Notes: a model not told the origin generated them from the sequence alone. Shown: positions 38,251-51,300, counted from the stretch's first letter. The stretch: DNA of 64,000 nucleotides from Glebionis coronaria (GCA_025667525.1 CM046875.1:152331675-152395674), one strand, 5' to 3'. Numbers and translations: made by a program.

Positions 38251-39149
38251 GCTGAAGCACTTCTTGAAGATGGCTGGGTAGCGGCAATGCAGGAAGAAAT
38301 CAATCAGTTTAAAAGAAACAAGGTATGAACTCTAGTGCATGTTCCACCTGGTAAGAACATCAATGGCACTAGATGGATATATAGGAATAAGATGGATGAA
38401 ATTGGTAATATCATTAGGAACAAGGCAAGGTTGGTTGCACAGGGGTATCCACAGACTAAAGGGATTGATTATGATGAAACATTTGCACCTGTAGCAAGAC
38501 TTGAAGCCATCAGAATCTTCCTTGCTTATGATGCATATATGAACTTCACTGTGTATCAAATGGATGTTAAAAGTGCCTTCCTCAATGGAGATTTGGCTGA
38601 AGAAGTGTATGTTGGACAACCAGAAGGATTCGAGAACAGCGAGTTTCCCAACCATGTGTACAGGCTTCACAAAGCAATGTATGGGCTGAAACAAGCACCA
38701 AAGGCATGGTATGAAACGCTGTCAACTTTTTTAACTAAAATTAAAATTTTCAGGGGTTTCATTGATAAAACACTTTTTACCTTCAAGGATAAAAGTGATT
38801 TCAACATTGTACAAATTTATGTGGATGATATCATCTTTGGGTCTACAAATGTTAATCTTAGTAAACGTTTTGCTAAATTAATGACCAAGAAATATGAGAT
38901 GAGTATGATGGGTGAATTAACTTACTTTTTTGGGTTTTCAAATTAAACAATGTCCTAAAGGAATTTCAATTTGTCAAGAAAAGTATGTTAAAGATTTGCT
39001 GAAAAATTTGACTTGGCTGATTGTGCATCAGTGAAATACCCCATGCTTCCACCCAACAATTTGGGCCCTGATGAGCCAGGGGTATCTGTTAATGAGACTA
39101 TTTATAGAGGCATGATTGGGTCACTCATGTATCTTACAGCCAGTCGTCC
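38251..39149 (+). pseudogene. Element B reverse transcriptase, truncated before RNase H
   Basis: The RT_copia domain is well preserved: [49 protein letters not shown] and active site YVDD at about 38820. A TGA at 38326-38328 sits where a Trp codon is expected, and a frameshift lies near 38940. The connection domain reads on to [11 protein letters not shown], where the E LTR starts at 39150. RNase H is absent from the window, so B cannot be completed from this sequence. Confidence 0.87.
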
Positions 39150-39630
39150 TGAATCCTGTTCTCCACATGTCTCTTGTGGAGTCCATATGATCGTTTAGAC
39201 TCAATGGTAAAAACCATTATATCTAGGATAATCATCATTCATATGATAAACATAGCGGAATTAGAACAATGATTACGAACAAGGTGTTTCTTTTCCAACG
39301 TTTACTTGTATTAAACTTCAAACGGTTACAAGTAACAAACCTAGACGTGTTTACAAGGTTACACACGTCTAGAACACTCGACTCAACTTTACGACTACAT
39401 TGTGAATGATGGGATGAATAAAACCTACGGTCATTGTATTCTATATATACTAGAATACAAGACTTTTCTTACAAGAAAACTTTAATTACATTAGAAGTCC
39501 CTCCATCTTTTGCTAATAAGTCCTCCTTGTTGTATGAAAGGGCTCCATATTCTTGTAAAGCTTGATATTTGCATATAAGTCCTTCTTGTTTCATTATACT
39601 TGTTTTGTCTCATCAAATTAATTCCCAACA
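39150..39630 (-). repeat. 3' LTR of element E
   Basis: A 481-bp segment with TG...CA ends, a polypurine tract next to its sense start, and a TATA-like CTAGTATATATAG on the minus strand at about 39440-39452. The boundary at 39150 is set by the end of B's pol homology and could be off by one or two bases. No second E LTR is in the window for comparison. Confidence 0.75.
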
Positions 39631-40777
39631 ATCTTCCCCTATTTGATGATGACAAAACCAATCTTCAAATCTTGATCTTTCACGAATGAAACAAGCTTCC
39701 CCTTAAAGTAAGATTTCTTGTAAAACATATCACCACATAAAAATAAGTTGTATACCTTGATCTTTGAATCTTCTTCCCCTTTTGTCGCATCCAATAGGGG
39801 TCTTCTAAAGATAAACAACTAATAAACGCTTCCCCTTGAGTGGTGCATGTAAATGAATCACGAACCATGTAGACTCTAATTGTAGATTACGAATGAAGAA
39901 AAACGAATATAACCTATTTGTTGAAGAAGTGGAATATCCCAAGCTTGTACCTTATATCTTGCACTATCCATGTGACGTCGAACTTATATGAAAACGTTAA
40001 AGTATAAGCAGACCTCGATCTCTTGTCAAAATCCTCATCCTTTGTGAGACACTGAGCACGATAATGTAACTCCTTCAAGTGATAGCAAGGTATCTAGTTG
40101 CTAGATTTGACAAGTCTTCGTCACCAAACATTTAAACGAACAAGCAATTTATCTCAAAAGAGAGGCGAGTCTTTTGAGATATGATAAAATACAAACCTGC
40201 GAAAAACAACTCCAACACCAAAGAAGCAATAATCAAACCTCTTCATCGAAACCTCCAATTTGCAATGAAAATCATCTAGGTACAATATCATCCTCTTCTT
40301 TTATGCAACTGCTGCCTCTGTCGGCGTTCTGCTTCTAATCCAAGTCGGTACGTAACTACAAGGTTAGCCTTGTCACGTAATCAAATAAAACTTTATTGTA
40401 CCAAACACAATCTTCAAAAACGAGCCATAAAAATTTAATCATATAGTTCTGTCCGAGATCCTAAATCATCCAATATATCTTCTGTATGTATTGTCTGATA
40501 TCGAACAATACTTGTCAGCGCTTAAAAACCGTATATCGGACAACACGTGTCAGCGTCTAGCTTTCACGTATCAGCGTCTAGCTTTCACGTATCAGCGTCT
40601 TCCTTGTCAGCGTGTGTTTTATTCTTGTCAGCGGCTCAATAAACCACTGACACCATCTGTGACTTCAACCTCCTCCTTGATCGCGTCTGCTATAGCTTTC
40701 TTTACTACAGTAGACATATCACGATCACTTCTTTTTGTTGCCTTCTATTAACTTTTCTTGACTGCTGCTATAGCAGC
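39631..40777 (-). other. Non-coding 3' region of element E
   Basis: No gene recognised. It contains two tandem 21-bp units (CTTTCACGTATCAGCGTCTAG type, 40561-40602) amid further copies of TCAGCG, and a 14-bp palindrome GCTGCTATAGCAGC (40764-40777) that touches the LTR of D. Confidence 0.65.
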
Positions 40778-43700
40778 TGTGACAATCCGTCAATTTATGG
40801 TTGATATTTTATTCTCAATATTTATTTGAAAACATTATTTTAATGTTACAATATGAACTCACATATTTTTGGGAAGTAATTTGGATTTACGTCTTGAAGT
40901 AGCATCGACTACGTTTAAACCGGAGGATTCTACGTTACGTGCTTACGTTTACATACACCGTCTTTGGTGACAATCCGACATTTCAGAAAATAAATTTGTC
41001 CATGAATATTATTTTGGAGTTTTAAATTTGTGTTGGTTCATAAACTCACAAATTTACGAGAAAAGACTAGGACTTACGATTTTATTTTAACGTCTTTTAC
41101 GACTAAACCGGAAACCTTAGGATTACGTATTTACGTTTTCGAACTCCGTTTTTGATGAGACAATTTTTATTGGATTCGTTTTGTGACGTTGATTCATAAT
41201 TTATAAAAACGTTTTTCGTTAAACGACCCGAGGGCACGCAAATCGAGAAAACTAGAATCAAGAAATACCCGTAAACTAGTGAGATGGGACAAAACACATT
41301 GTCCCACCCCACTAGCATGATATGGACGGCCAACATGACACCACACCATCAAGGTGGCATCATGTTAGCTAAACTTACACAAGTGTAAGCCTTAGCTTAC
41401 CCTTTAAGCTAACTTTACCACTAAACTAGCTAAACTAACAACTTGTATTCATTTCCATCTTTCTCACATGCAAAACCAACATCAAAATCCTCTCAACTCC
41501 ATCCCCTTGCCGTCCACTATTAACCAACAAACACCCCATTTGATCTTTTCTAGCCATAAACCACATGTTTACTAGTTCTATTAAGGTGTTCTCTTGAAGC
41601 CTTGATCATTTGGTGGCCATATTAACAACTTTGGAGGTGATTTGCTTGTGTCCTAGGGCTGATTTTCCAACCTATGTTCTTGATATTTGATGGTCTTGGA
41701 GATACTTGTTGTGTTCATCAAGTTCTTGTCTTCCTAAAACAAGAAATCCACTTGGATTGGTAAAGAAGATCATCCTCTCCATTTTTCTCTTGTTATTTTG
41801 TAAAGAACAAATGTATTTTCTTTCATTTTGTATATGTATATGATGTATATATGATGATAAAAATGTTGTGTGGGGATCAAGTGTTGATAAATATGCTTAA
41901 AAATGATGATAAGTATAAGAAATGAAGCTAAAATCTTGACTATATAGTTGGCTGTATAAAAACAGTAGATAACTAAAAGATGAACTGATAAAATTGCATG
42001 GTTTGATCCATTTACAGTAAGTAGATGATGTTATACACATGTGAGAGTTGGCCATGCAATGGAATCAAAATAATGAGTGAGATATGATCGAAACAAGTTA
42101 AGTGGTGTAATCTGAATAAGCAGTTTTGTAGGGACTGTTAAGGCAACTTAAACTCAAAATGGGCAGTAGCTATAACTAAGTTATATGTAGCACATATTAT
42201 GAAGAACATGTCATCCAAAAATGAGCTTCTAAGTCATTATAGAAGTCTAGATATGTTAAAAATGGTGAACATGAAGTTAAAAATCAGATTTTTGGAAATA
42301 ATGTTTATTAATATTATATAAGCACTCACATTATAATGTATAAAATGTAAAAATATAAACCCACTAACTTATAAAACTTATTTATATAAATGTATAAAAG
42401 GTTAATTAAATGGGTAAATTATATAAATGGTGGTAAAATAATATTTATAAGTAATAAAAACTATAAACTTGATTTTTACGACTTTTTCGGCTATCACCGT
42501 GAAATTAACGTTTTTCGCCAAATAAAACTTAGACGACCAAACCCGTCTAATGTAAAGTTTATAAAAGTCATATACTGATGTATAAGTAACTAATACAAGT
42601 AAAAACCAATAAAACCCGAACTATAAGAAATACCGAGTATTATTTGTCTAGGTTTCCGTGATTGAAGCACGTACCGTACGTCTGAATTGCCGATAACACT
42701 CCTTCCCATATCAATGTGAGTTCATAGCCTCGCACTCTTTTAAATGTTTTTATAAATGTTTTATAAACCCGCGAGGGAGATTACATGTTAGTTTTTATAA
42801 AATAGGACACCATTTGTCCAGATTGTTTGTTTATTGATTTTGGACCCGAATGATTGAATGACCCGATTGTATGACCCGATAAATGATTGATGGACCCGAT
42901 AGATGAAATAAAATTGATTATTAAAGTTAGGTTATGTCACTAAAAGTACCATTAGCATGAATTGTGAACTACCGGGAGTTGGTAGACGCTTATGCATTTA
43001 ATAGTACTATTTGGGGACGATCACCCCAGTTCGCGCCTTGACGGTTGATCCCCGTCGTGCCACATTGATTGGTAAGCGAATTTATGTATGAGAAGATTTC
43101 CATAGCGTGACCTTTGTGACGACACGCTACTTTATATGGGCAAAATTGGTATCGGGTTAGCTACCCGTTGTTGGTTTAGTAAGGTAACAATGTCATGCGG
43201 CTTATAATAATCCAAATTAACAAAATACTACTAGACGCTCAGAATTACGATGTATTGCCTGACTAGCAATACAGGGTCATACTATTGATATTATGTTTGT
43301 ATTTTGGTTTTCATAACCATATTCATATAACGGTTTTTGTTTTCATACAACGTCATAAGACGTATTGTACGATGTTTTTACGACATTGGCTCGTATAATG
43401 ATTTTTAAGGCAAATGCCTATATTATGATTTTCGATGAGGATTTGTATAAAATGATTTTGGTCATTTCATGGCCTATCAAAACGATTTGTACAAAATGAT
43501 TTTCAGTAATACTTTTATACTGATATTATATTGATGGAATTTATTAAACTCTATGAATTCACTCGGCGTTATCGTTGACCTTTTCTTTTAACATGTCTTA
43601 TCTTAGGTACTTGAAGGTAATTCTCGGGAAGACGACAAGAATTCATGGCCCGCACTTAAACAATATTTTCCATTCAAATATTTTGTAAAACTTTATATGA

Positions 43701-43866
43701 AATGTAATGACTTGGGACCAATGTAACTTTGATATTTATGAATGGAAATGATTTATTATTAAACGACGGGATTTTTATGCGTTGTCTATGATGTGAGTAA
43801 TGTGCTATCCCGTAACACCAACTAGTCTTCCGCTGTACTGAGTTGTATAAATTTGGGGGTGTTACA
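40778..43866 (+). repeat. 5' LTR of element D
   Basis: Begins TGTGACAATCC and ends GGGGGTGTTACA before the primer site. It is 3.09 kb here. Compared with D's 3' LTR it lacks about 350 bp: position 42633 joins sequence that in the 3' LTR is separated (63542 to about 63893). No gene is present. Confidence 0.92.
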
Positions 43867-46800
43867 GTTTGGTACCAGAGCTCTCGTTATAGAGAACGAA
43901 AGATTTTTTAAAACTAAGGTTTTGATTAAAATATTTCAAAATCTTTTAATTATAAACATTTTTCTAAAAATGTCTAAAAATCTTTTGACTATAACGGTGC
44001 CGAAGAATTCCTGAGTTACCGACAAGGCCAAGACTGAGAAGTGTTATTTTAATATATATATAACTTGGATTATATATATATATATATGATGTAATTTTAT
44101 TACATGATTGTTTGATGATTATTTTGATTTTTATACGAGGTATTTATACGACGTCGATTGTCACAAGTAACCCTAAATCCCCTAGTAAATTAGTCGAAGC
44201 TATTCTCGTAGGAATTCTAGCTATCCAAGATCTAAACCAAGTTGTGGATATTTATGATCCCAACAACTGGTTGATATTCGTAGAAATGTAGATATTAGTT
44301 GATTATGATATTGAAAAAGAATTGGCGAGATTAAATCCGATATCGATGTCATGACGATCTTTCCTTATAGAGTGGAGTTTGACAAAACGTTATCACCTGG
44401 AAAGATGTCATCTGATTCGTTGTCATCCAATTCTTAAATTGAAATCGAAAGGGTGAATGTTGCACTTGAGGCTGTTATTGGAACCATTACCCAAAAGCCT
44501 CATGCCACTAATACCTTTCCGAGAAGTCTAGTTGAATGATCAAGTCATTTCATATTAATGACTCATTTGATAATTGTTGTTGTAAGAGCTAATAGGATTG
44601 GAAATTAAGTGTTGATTCATATTGAGATTGTATTGCCTTTACAATGCCGAAGAATAAGGTTGTAAGTATTGGATAATGAGGTAGGATATCGAATTGAGTA
44701 TAAAATTGATTGAAACTTGAATAAAGTAAAATTTAACTTGTATGGGATATAAGATTGTTAAGAGGAAGTCGTTAAGTTTTGTGATTGAATTATATGGATT
44801 TAATTGATTATTGATTCGTGTTAAGGGTTGTTCCTAGGCCATTGTCCACTAACGAGGATGCCCAGTGTCCAAGAAATAAATTGAAGAAATCTTCTTCTGA
44901 ATTGAGACCGATGGATCTTCTGGGACATGTGGAACACCTAATGACTCTTGTAGATTAGTATTCATTGTGGTATCTTTTAAAAATCCCTAACTTAACTGAG
45001 ATATCAGTTGGTAGGATGAGTTCTGAGAATTGTATGACATAGTGACACGTAATGTGTTACGGTACAATTTGACTTGTTTGTGATTAATGAAAAGACTACC
45101 TTTGATTGCTAAATTCTACATGTATCGATGTTATCTATCCTTTATTGCTTCATCCTAATGTTCGCATTAGTAATGCAACCATTGAGCAAGTACTCATCTC
45201 TGTTTGAGTTACATTGTGGATTAATCTTTTTGAGTGCCATCGAGATCATGAACCTCATGATTATTTGGCTAAGCTCATTTCCTATTATATTGTAGTTAGT
45301 TCTTGGTGAACAAGCTTTCATCACTCTTCTGCAGATCACACATTGTTTTTATAAAATTAAAACAGTATCCTTTGAGAAATTTAATTTTCATCACAATAAG
45401 GATTATTCATAGTGAGATTTATAAGTGATTGTTATTGAAATGAAGCTGTTTATAAAGTACTTTGGAAAACCTAATTGTTTTCATAACAAAGAAAATCTTT
45501 GTAAATTTATTTTTGATTCTTATTTAAGAATTAAGCATGAAAATATTTTTATTATAAACATGATGATAAAATTTTGACGAACTGAGTATTGCATCGTTAA
45601 TCTTGAAATTGTATATAGTTGCGCGCCTACATACAATTTGGAATGGACTATGCAAGGCTGATTAGTAGTCACCATAAAACTGATTAATATACACTACATT
45701 TTCTTTAAAGATTGTGAAAGATTAAATTTTATGAGATCTGCAAGAAGTGAAAAATAGGGACATAATGTTAGGTACACCTAAATATGTGCCTGTAGCATCT
45801 ATTCTTCTGAGTCGAATTTACTCATCTGTGGAGATTGTCTTATTTGACAATTGACAATCCTTTCTTGTCCAATTCTCCCGTAGCGAGATTCTTAGGAAAA
45901 GTATCTGATTTCCGAGTGTTGATACCCGACTGGATGTATCGACGTTCCTATCATTTCTTATGATCTGATTTCATTTGAATGACCTGGGTAACGATCCGAG
46001 GAGCTTTCGAATGCGTACTCATTTTATGAAAACATGGGATATATTCATATTCGTTGAATGTTTTCGTCTGTATCTGATTTGAAATTCTATCGCGTAAATC
46101 ATGCATTGAACTTATTCTTTTAAGGTTAGTTATGTCTCCTAATATCCTTGAATTTGTAAAGGATTGTGAGTTATTATTAGACTTTTGAGAAGTTCACATC
46201 TTATCGACGACAATAAAAACTGGAAAGTTGATAGTGCCAGTAGAATGGATTGATTGATTATGACATGACGATATTGTCTTAATTGATGGGAACTCGAATT
46301 GAATTCCCCTAAATGATAAGATGATTGATTATCAAAAGTGATCTAAATAATTCTTGGTGGATGACCATATCCTGCATTTAGACTTGAAATTTTACCGTGA
46401 ATGGTTGTGAACTAGTTATAGATATTGTAATCTAGAAAAACCTAATATGAATATACTAAAAGATGTTTATGTTATCTGAAACTTTAGGAGGTATTTGTTG
46501 GTGAATTACCTAGACTTTCGCCATTAAGGCAAGTTGAATGTGGTATTGATTATATTCCCGGTGCTGCACCTGTGGCCTGTGCACTGTATGTCAGCACCAT
46601 CTGAATTTAAGGAATTACCGTTCAACTGAGAAAGTTGTCGGAGAATGTTTTTATTATACCAAGCCTGTCATCCTGAAGAGCTATGGTGTTATCATTCCTT
46701 ATATTTATAGATTACTGTGACTGAGTAAATTGACAATCGAAAACGATATCCATAACTCGAAATGGAAGAATTGTTCGATCATTTACAAGGTTCTAGCAAA

Positions 46801-46899
46801 TTTGATCCACGTCATGGTTATCATCAACTTCGCATCTGCGAAGAAGATTATCTATTCCAATCATTACATCCCGAACTTGTGATGAATATTATGAGTTTC
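43867..46899 (+). pseudogene. Element D internal region, left part (eroded gag-pol)
   Basis: Aligns with A 2563 to about 5612 and has no long ORF. Near 46530-46680 the pre-RT residues can be read (GAAPVA). Around 46760-46899 RT residues (LFDHLQGSS, GYHQL) are visible, with a small deletion after GSS that A does not have. Element C breaks the RT region at 46899/46900. Confidence 0.83.
43870..43881 (+). other. Primer-binding site of element D (initiator tRNA-Met type)
   Basis: TGGTACCAGAGC, three bases after the LTR, identical to element A's site and one base off the usual plant initiator-Met site. Confidence 0.85.
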
Positions 46900-47297
46900 T
46901 GTTAGCCTCAAAATATTGAGCCAAACAAGAATGCTCGGTCATATGTTTATTATGTATCGTATTTTAGAACGTTGTAATAGGTAGTATATTAGTCGTGTTA
47001 TTACGGGCTTAACTTTAAGCTAAGGTTCATTAATAAGTAACCAAAGCCCAAAAGGAAAGCCCGGCCCATGATCATATAGCCCATTAAGCTACATGTAAGC
47101 AAGGCTATATAAACCTCTCCTTGCATGTAAGGAGAGGTTGGTTGGTCATTTCATTTTCTCTAATCTAATATTCCACAAGTTTCACCAACCATTTTCTCTC
47201 TACTTTCTCTCACTACTTTCTCTCTCTAGAATTCTTCTCATTCTACCTTTCTTTCTTTAAATTCGTGTATTACAATCATCATATATTAGGGACAACA
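46900..47297 (+). repeat. 5' LTR of element C
   Basis: TGTTAGCC to GGGACAACA, 398 bp. It contains TATA box TATATAAA (47106-47113) and a 10-bp stem hairpin right after it. A CT-rich part (47190-47270) follows, as often seen after plant transcription starts. Confidence 0.95.
47106..47138 (+). promoter_or_regulatory. TATA box and adjacent hairpin in the C LTR
   Basis: TATATAAA at 47106-47113. The arms ACCTCTCCTT (47113-47122) and AAGGAGAGGT (47129-47138) pair fully around a six-base loop. RNA would be expected to start about 25-30 bp after the TATA box, near the right arm. The 3' LTR has the same element at about 58950-58982. Confidence 0.75.
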
Positions 47298-47299
47298 AT

Positions 47300-47312
47300 T
47301 GGTATCAATCGC
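47300..47312 (+). other. Primer-binding site of element C
   Basis: TGGTATCAATCGC starts two bases after the LTR end. The first eight bases match the initiator tRNA-Met site TGGTATCAGAGC. Confidence 0.8.
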
Positions 47313-48326
47313 CACGGGGTAGATTTGTTATTGGTTGTTCTTCTTATATTTGATTCGTGTGATTTCTTCCATAAATCAACTCGAATTCAAATTGTTTTGT
47401 AGTTTTCGTGTTCTTTATCTTGCTACAAATCATCTATATACTTGTTGTAGAGATTTGGTTGTTTTGGTTTGGTAAAAATCACGAATTTGTTGCCTAAAAG
47501 TTGCTAATTTGTTGCCTAAAAGTTGCTAATTTGTTGCCTAAAAGTTGCCAAAAACCGTTGCCTAAAAAGTTGGAAGAAAAAGCACCATTATTGCGACAGC
47601 TTGAATTTAGGAAAGGTTAGTACGGTTTCGATCGCAATAACCCTAGGGTTTTACTTTGCGATCAGTATTGCGATAGCCCCCTTATTCCGATCTGGACATT
47701 CCGATCGTTATTGCGATCTGGATTGCGACGGATTTAAGGCTAATCTTGAAACGTTACTCTGCCCACATTGCGACAGCCACATTGCGATAGGTGACAGATT
47801 ATTCCGATCTGGGATTACGATAGATACACATTGCGACAGATTATTCCGATCTGGGATTTCGATAGGTACACATTCCGATCTAAGGATTTCGACAGGTGCA
47901 CATTGCGATCTAAAGGACATTCCGATCTAAGCAACATTCCGATGGACATTCCGATGGCACATTCCGATGACATTTTTAGCTAAATTTTGTTTGAGCATTT
48001 TTTAGATTTAGCCACCATCTAGACTAGTTTCGGAACGTAGTTTACACGAAGATTAAAAAAAAAAAAGAAAAAAAAAAAAAAAAAATAAGAGTTAAAATTT
48101 TTAGGTCAAGTAAAATCAAATTTTTTCCATACTAGTTTTAGTACATTTCTAGCTCAATTTCAAAATTTGGTTATTACAAATTTTTTAGGTCTACCGTTTT
48201 GTCGGACTGAGGAATTTATTGTCGGGCTGAGACAAAATTGCAATTTTCGGAATTTAAACCTCAACAACAATCACAACAAATCTACTTAAGATCCATATTC
48301 ACGTCATCATTTCAGAGAATATTGAG
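47313..48326 (+). other. Leader of element C with short-motif arrays
   Basis: A 1-kb untranslated leader. At 47489-47554 a 22-bp unit (GTTGCCTAAAAGTTGCTAATTT) is repeated about three times. At 47590-47969 about 22 forward copies of ATTGCGAY, ATTCCGAT or TTTCGAY occur. A run of As lies at 48054-48086. A 135-aa ORF (47523-47930) overlaps the array; its peptide repeats merely reflect the DNA repeats, so I do not call it a gene. Confidence 0.8.
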
Positions 48327-51300
48327 ATGGATTCTACTGCCGAATATCGTGTGACGAACAACAACATAATGGTGGCATGTAACAAAGAGAGACCACCAAT
48401 GCTTGTATCTGGTCGGTATGCTCAATGGCAATCACGTTTCATACGATATCTTGATACAAGACCTAATGGTGATGCCTTGAGGAAATGTATTACTCATGGA
48501 CCATATATATTTAAGAAGATCTCAATTCCTCCAAGAGCAGCCACAGATACTACTGATCCAATACCTGCAAGTGAACGTGATGAGACAAGAGCTGATCTCA
48601 CACCTGAAAATTGTGCTTGGCATGATGCGGAGAAGGAAGCTATCTATATGGTTTTAAGTGGGATTGGAGATGATATTTACTCCACGGTTGATGCATGCCC
48701 GACAGCACATGAAATGTGGACTGCTATTGAACGCTTGCAACAAGGAGAATCACTCAACAAACAAGATGTCAAAACAAACTTGTTTTGGAATTTTGGCAAG
48801 TTTACTTCAAGGGATGGAGAATCAATTGATTCATACTACTCCAGGTTTTATAAAATGATGAATGACATGACAAGAAATAACCTGCAAGTATCCACCATGC
48901 AAGTCAATGTCCAATTTCTTCAACAACTTCAACCTGAGTGGACACGGTTTGTCACTTTGGTGAAACAACAAGAAAAGTTAGACGAGGTCTCATATCATCG
49001 ACTCTTTGACATCTTGAAGCAATTTCAGAATGAAGCAAATGAAATTCGAGCTGAACGTGTTGCCAAGACGGCTAATCCACTTGCTTTAGTGACTACCACT
49101 CAACATGTTCAAGATCCTCACTCTCGTGCTCCTAAGCCATACTCCAATACATCATCTTCACCACGATATTCCACATCATCTAAGTCTTCATCTTCCACAA
49201 AATCTCGAGGTAAAGCGCCAAGAGCACCATCACCACCATCTGAGTCCTCATCTGAAGAAGATAGTGATGAAGACCAAGCTCAAAAGATCCGAGAGATGAA
49301 ACAACAAATTGCTTACATAATGAAGACTTACAAGAAAATCTACAAACCCACCAACAACAATCTTCGCACATCATCTAACACAAAGAACCGATATATTGAG
49401 AGTCCTCCAAGGTATGACACACGTCGACGTGGTGAAAGTCCTTCTAGGTATGATCGACATAATCCAACACATGTTGAGGGTTCTGCAAGATATGATCGAC
49501 AAACTGCTAAGTATGATGCTCAGAGGATTGCTGCTGCTACTGGGAATAGGGAAACGGTTGGAAGTCAAGTGGTTCAGCAGAGTGGGATTCAATGTTTTAA
49601 TTGCCAAGGTTATGGGCATATGGCAAAAGAATGCAGGAAGTCGAAAAGGGTTAGAGACTCCAGCTATCATAAGGAAAAGATGCTGCTATGCAAGAAAATG
49701 GAAGCAGGGGTTAAATTGTCAGCTGAGGAAGGAGCCATGCTTGATGATACTGATGATGAAGATTCTGATCAAGAGCTTGATGCACATTACTCGTACATGG
49801 CAAAGGTTGAAGAAGTTCTCAAAGTCACTGAAGATGACAATGGTCCTATCTTTGACACTGAGCCAATCGATAAGGTACACACTACTGATGAATATAATGT
49901 GTTTGGTGATATTCCTGAGCATAGTGATCTACCCAATGCCATTAATGACACGTGTATGATGGAAACGTTTGATAGCAATACCACACCCGATTCATCAGAC
50001 ATGTGCAATAATGAGTCTGATGATGATCAACATGCAAATGAATATGATGAAGAGGAACGTATTGCGCTTGCTAATTTAATTGCTACTTTACAAAAAGATG
50101 TCACTGAAAATAAAAAGAGTAAAAAGCAATTAAAGAAGGCAAACGCTACGCTCACTCAAAGCTTTGAAGAATGCAAAGCTGCTCTTAATAAATCTACTGA
50201 GATGACTGAAACCTATAGAGATGAGCTCCTTCAGAAAACCAAAGAGCTTGAGGGGTACAAGGGAAGTGCGTTAAAAAGTCAAAAGGACGATTTTGAAAAC
50301 AAATATAATTCAACTCTTGAGTTATTAGCTAAAGAGAAACGTCAATATAATGTTTTCTTAATGGATGAACGTCAAAAAACGTACCTTGCCAATACCAAAG
50401 TTAATGAACTTGAACAAAAGCTCTCTATGACCACTACCGATTCTGCTAAAATTCTAGAGGATAAGAAACAAGAGGTAGATGCGTTAAAACAAGACTTCAA
50501 AAGTAGATATGATAAAGAAACCGAAAAAGTTACTAAACTAGAAGCACAAGTCGACTTTTTGAAGAACGTTGTTTATAAAACGCATGATTCTATTCAATCC
50601 GTAAGAATGCTAGCACCTCCATCGATGTTTAAGGGTCAAGCTAGCTTTGCAAGTCCTGAGTACCTTGCCAAAGCTCAAGCTGCGAACCCGCATCTTTATC
50701 TTGATGAGACTGAAAGGACAGATCTTGATTGCATGCCTGTTAGTGCCAATAGTGAAGAGACTGCCCTTTGGGATGCCGATAGTCAACCAGTTGTTAATAA
50801 GGAGTTTGTGAAACCTTATAACTATGCTTATGAGAATAGTCTCTATGGCCTGTTCAACAAACAAACTCAGAAAACTCGTGAGGAAGTGTTCTTAGAATGC
50901 AAACAAAAGAGAATTCAATGGAAGAAAGCATTTGCCCCTAAGAAATCTAATGTTTACAAATACATCAACTACCTCCCTCTAGATGAATCTAAAAGCAAGA
51001 ATAGGAAAACATTAGGTATTCTTAAACACCACATAGATAATGTTAAATCTATTGTTGAAAGAGACTGGGCAAAACGTAAAAATGTTGAATGGACACGTCC
51101 GATTCCTCAAGATATTACCTTGCTTGTGAAAGAACTCTTAATTCCAAACACGGCATTGATTAAAGAAACTGTTCTTCAACTTGAGGAGTTCATTCGGACT
51201 GAAATGTTTGATGATTTAAAATATGTTGAATCTATTGAGAAACACATTGATGATCTTCAAATAGAAAAGTCTGATTTCTCAGATGAATATGATTTGCTCT

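Larger units (their letters stand above)
39150..40777 (-). mobile_element. Element E: 3' end of a minus-strand copia element
   Basis: In sense orientation: non-coding 3' region (40777-39631), polypurine tract (AGGGGAAGAT, 39631-39640), and 3' LTR (39630-39150). The LTR begins TGTTGGGAATT and ends GGATTCA in sense. Its right part is cut by element D at 40778; the rest of E must lie beyond the window. It inserted into B's pol. Confidence 0.78.

Noticed and set aside
40628..40717. Minus-strand 30-codon ORF in element E (MSTVVKKAIADAIKEE...)
   Set aside because: Protein-like composition but very short, preceded by stops and with no recognised domain.
47523..47930. 135-aa ORF in the leader of element C with repeated DRLFRSGI peptides
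   Set aside because: The peptide repeats follow from the DNA motif array; there is no known domain, and the reading frame is probably open by chance. It could act as an upstream ORF but nothing shows this.
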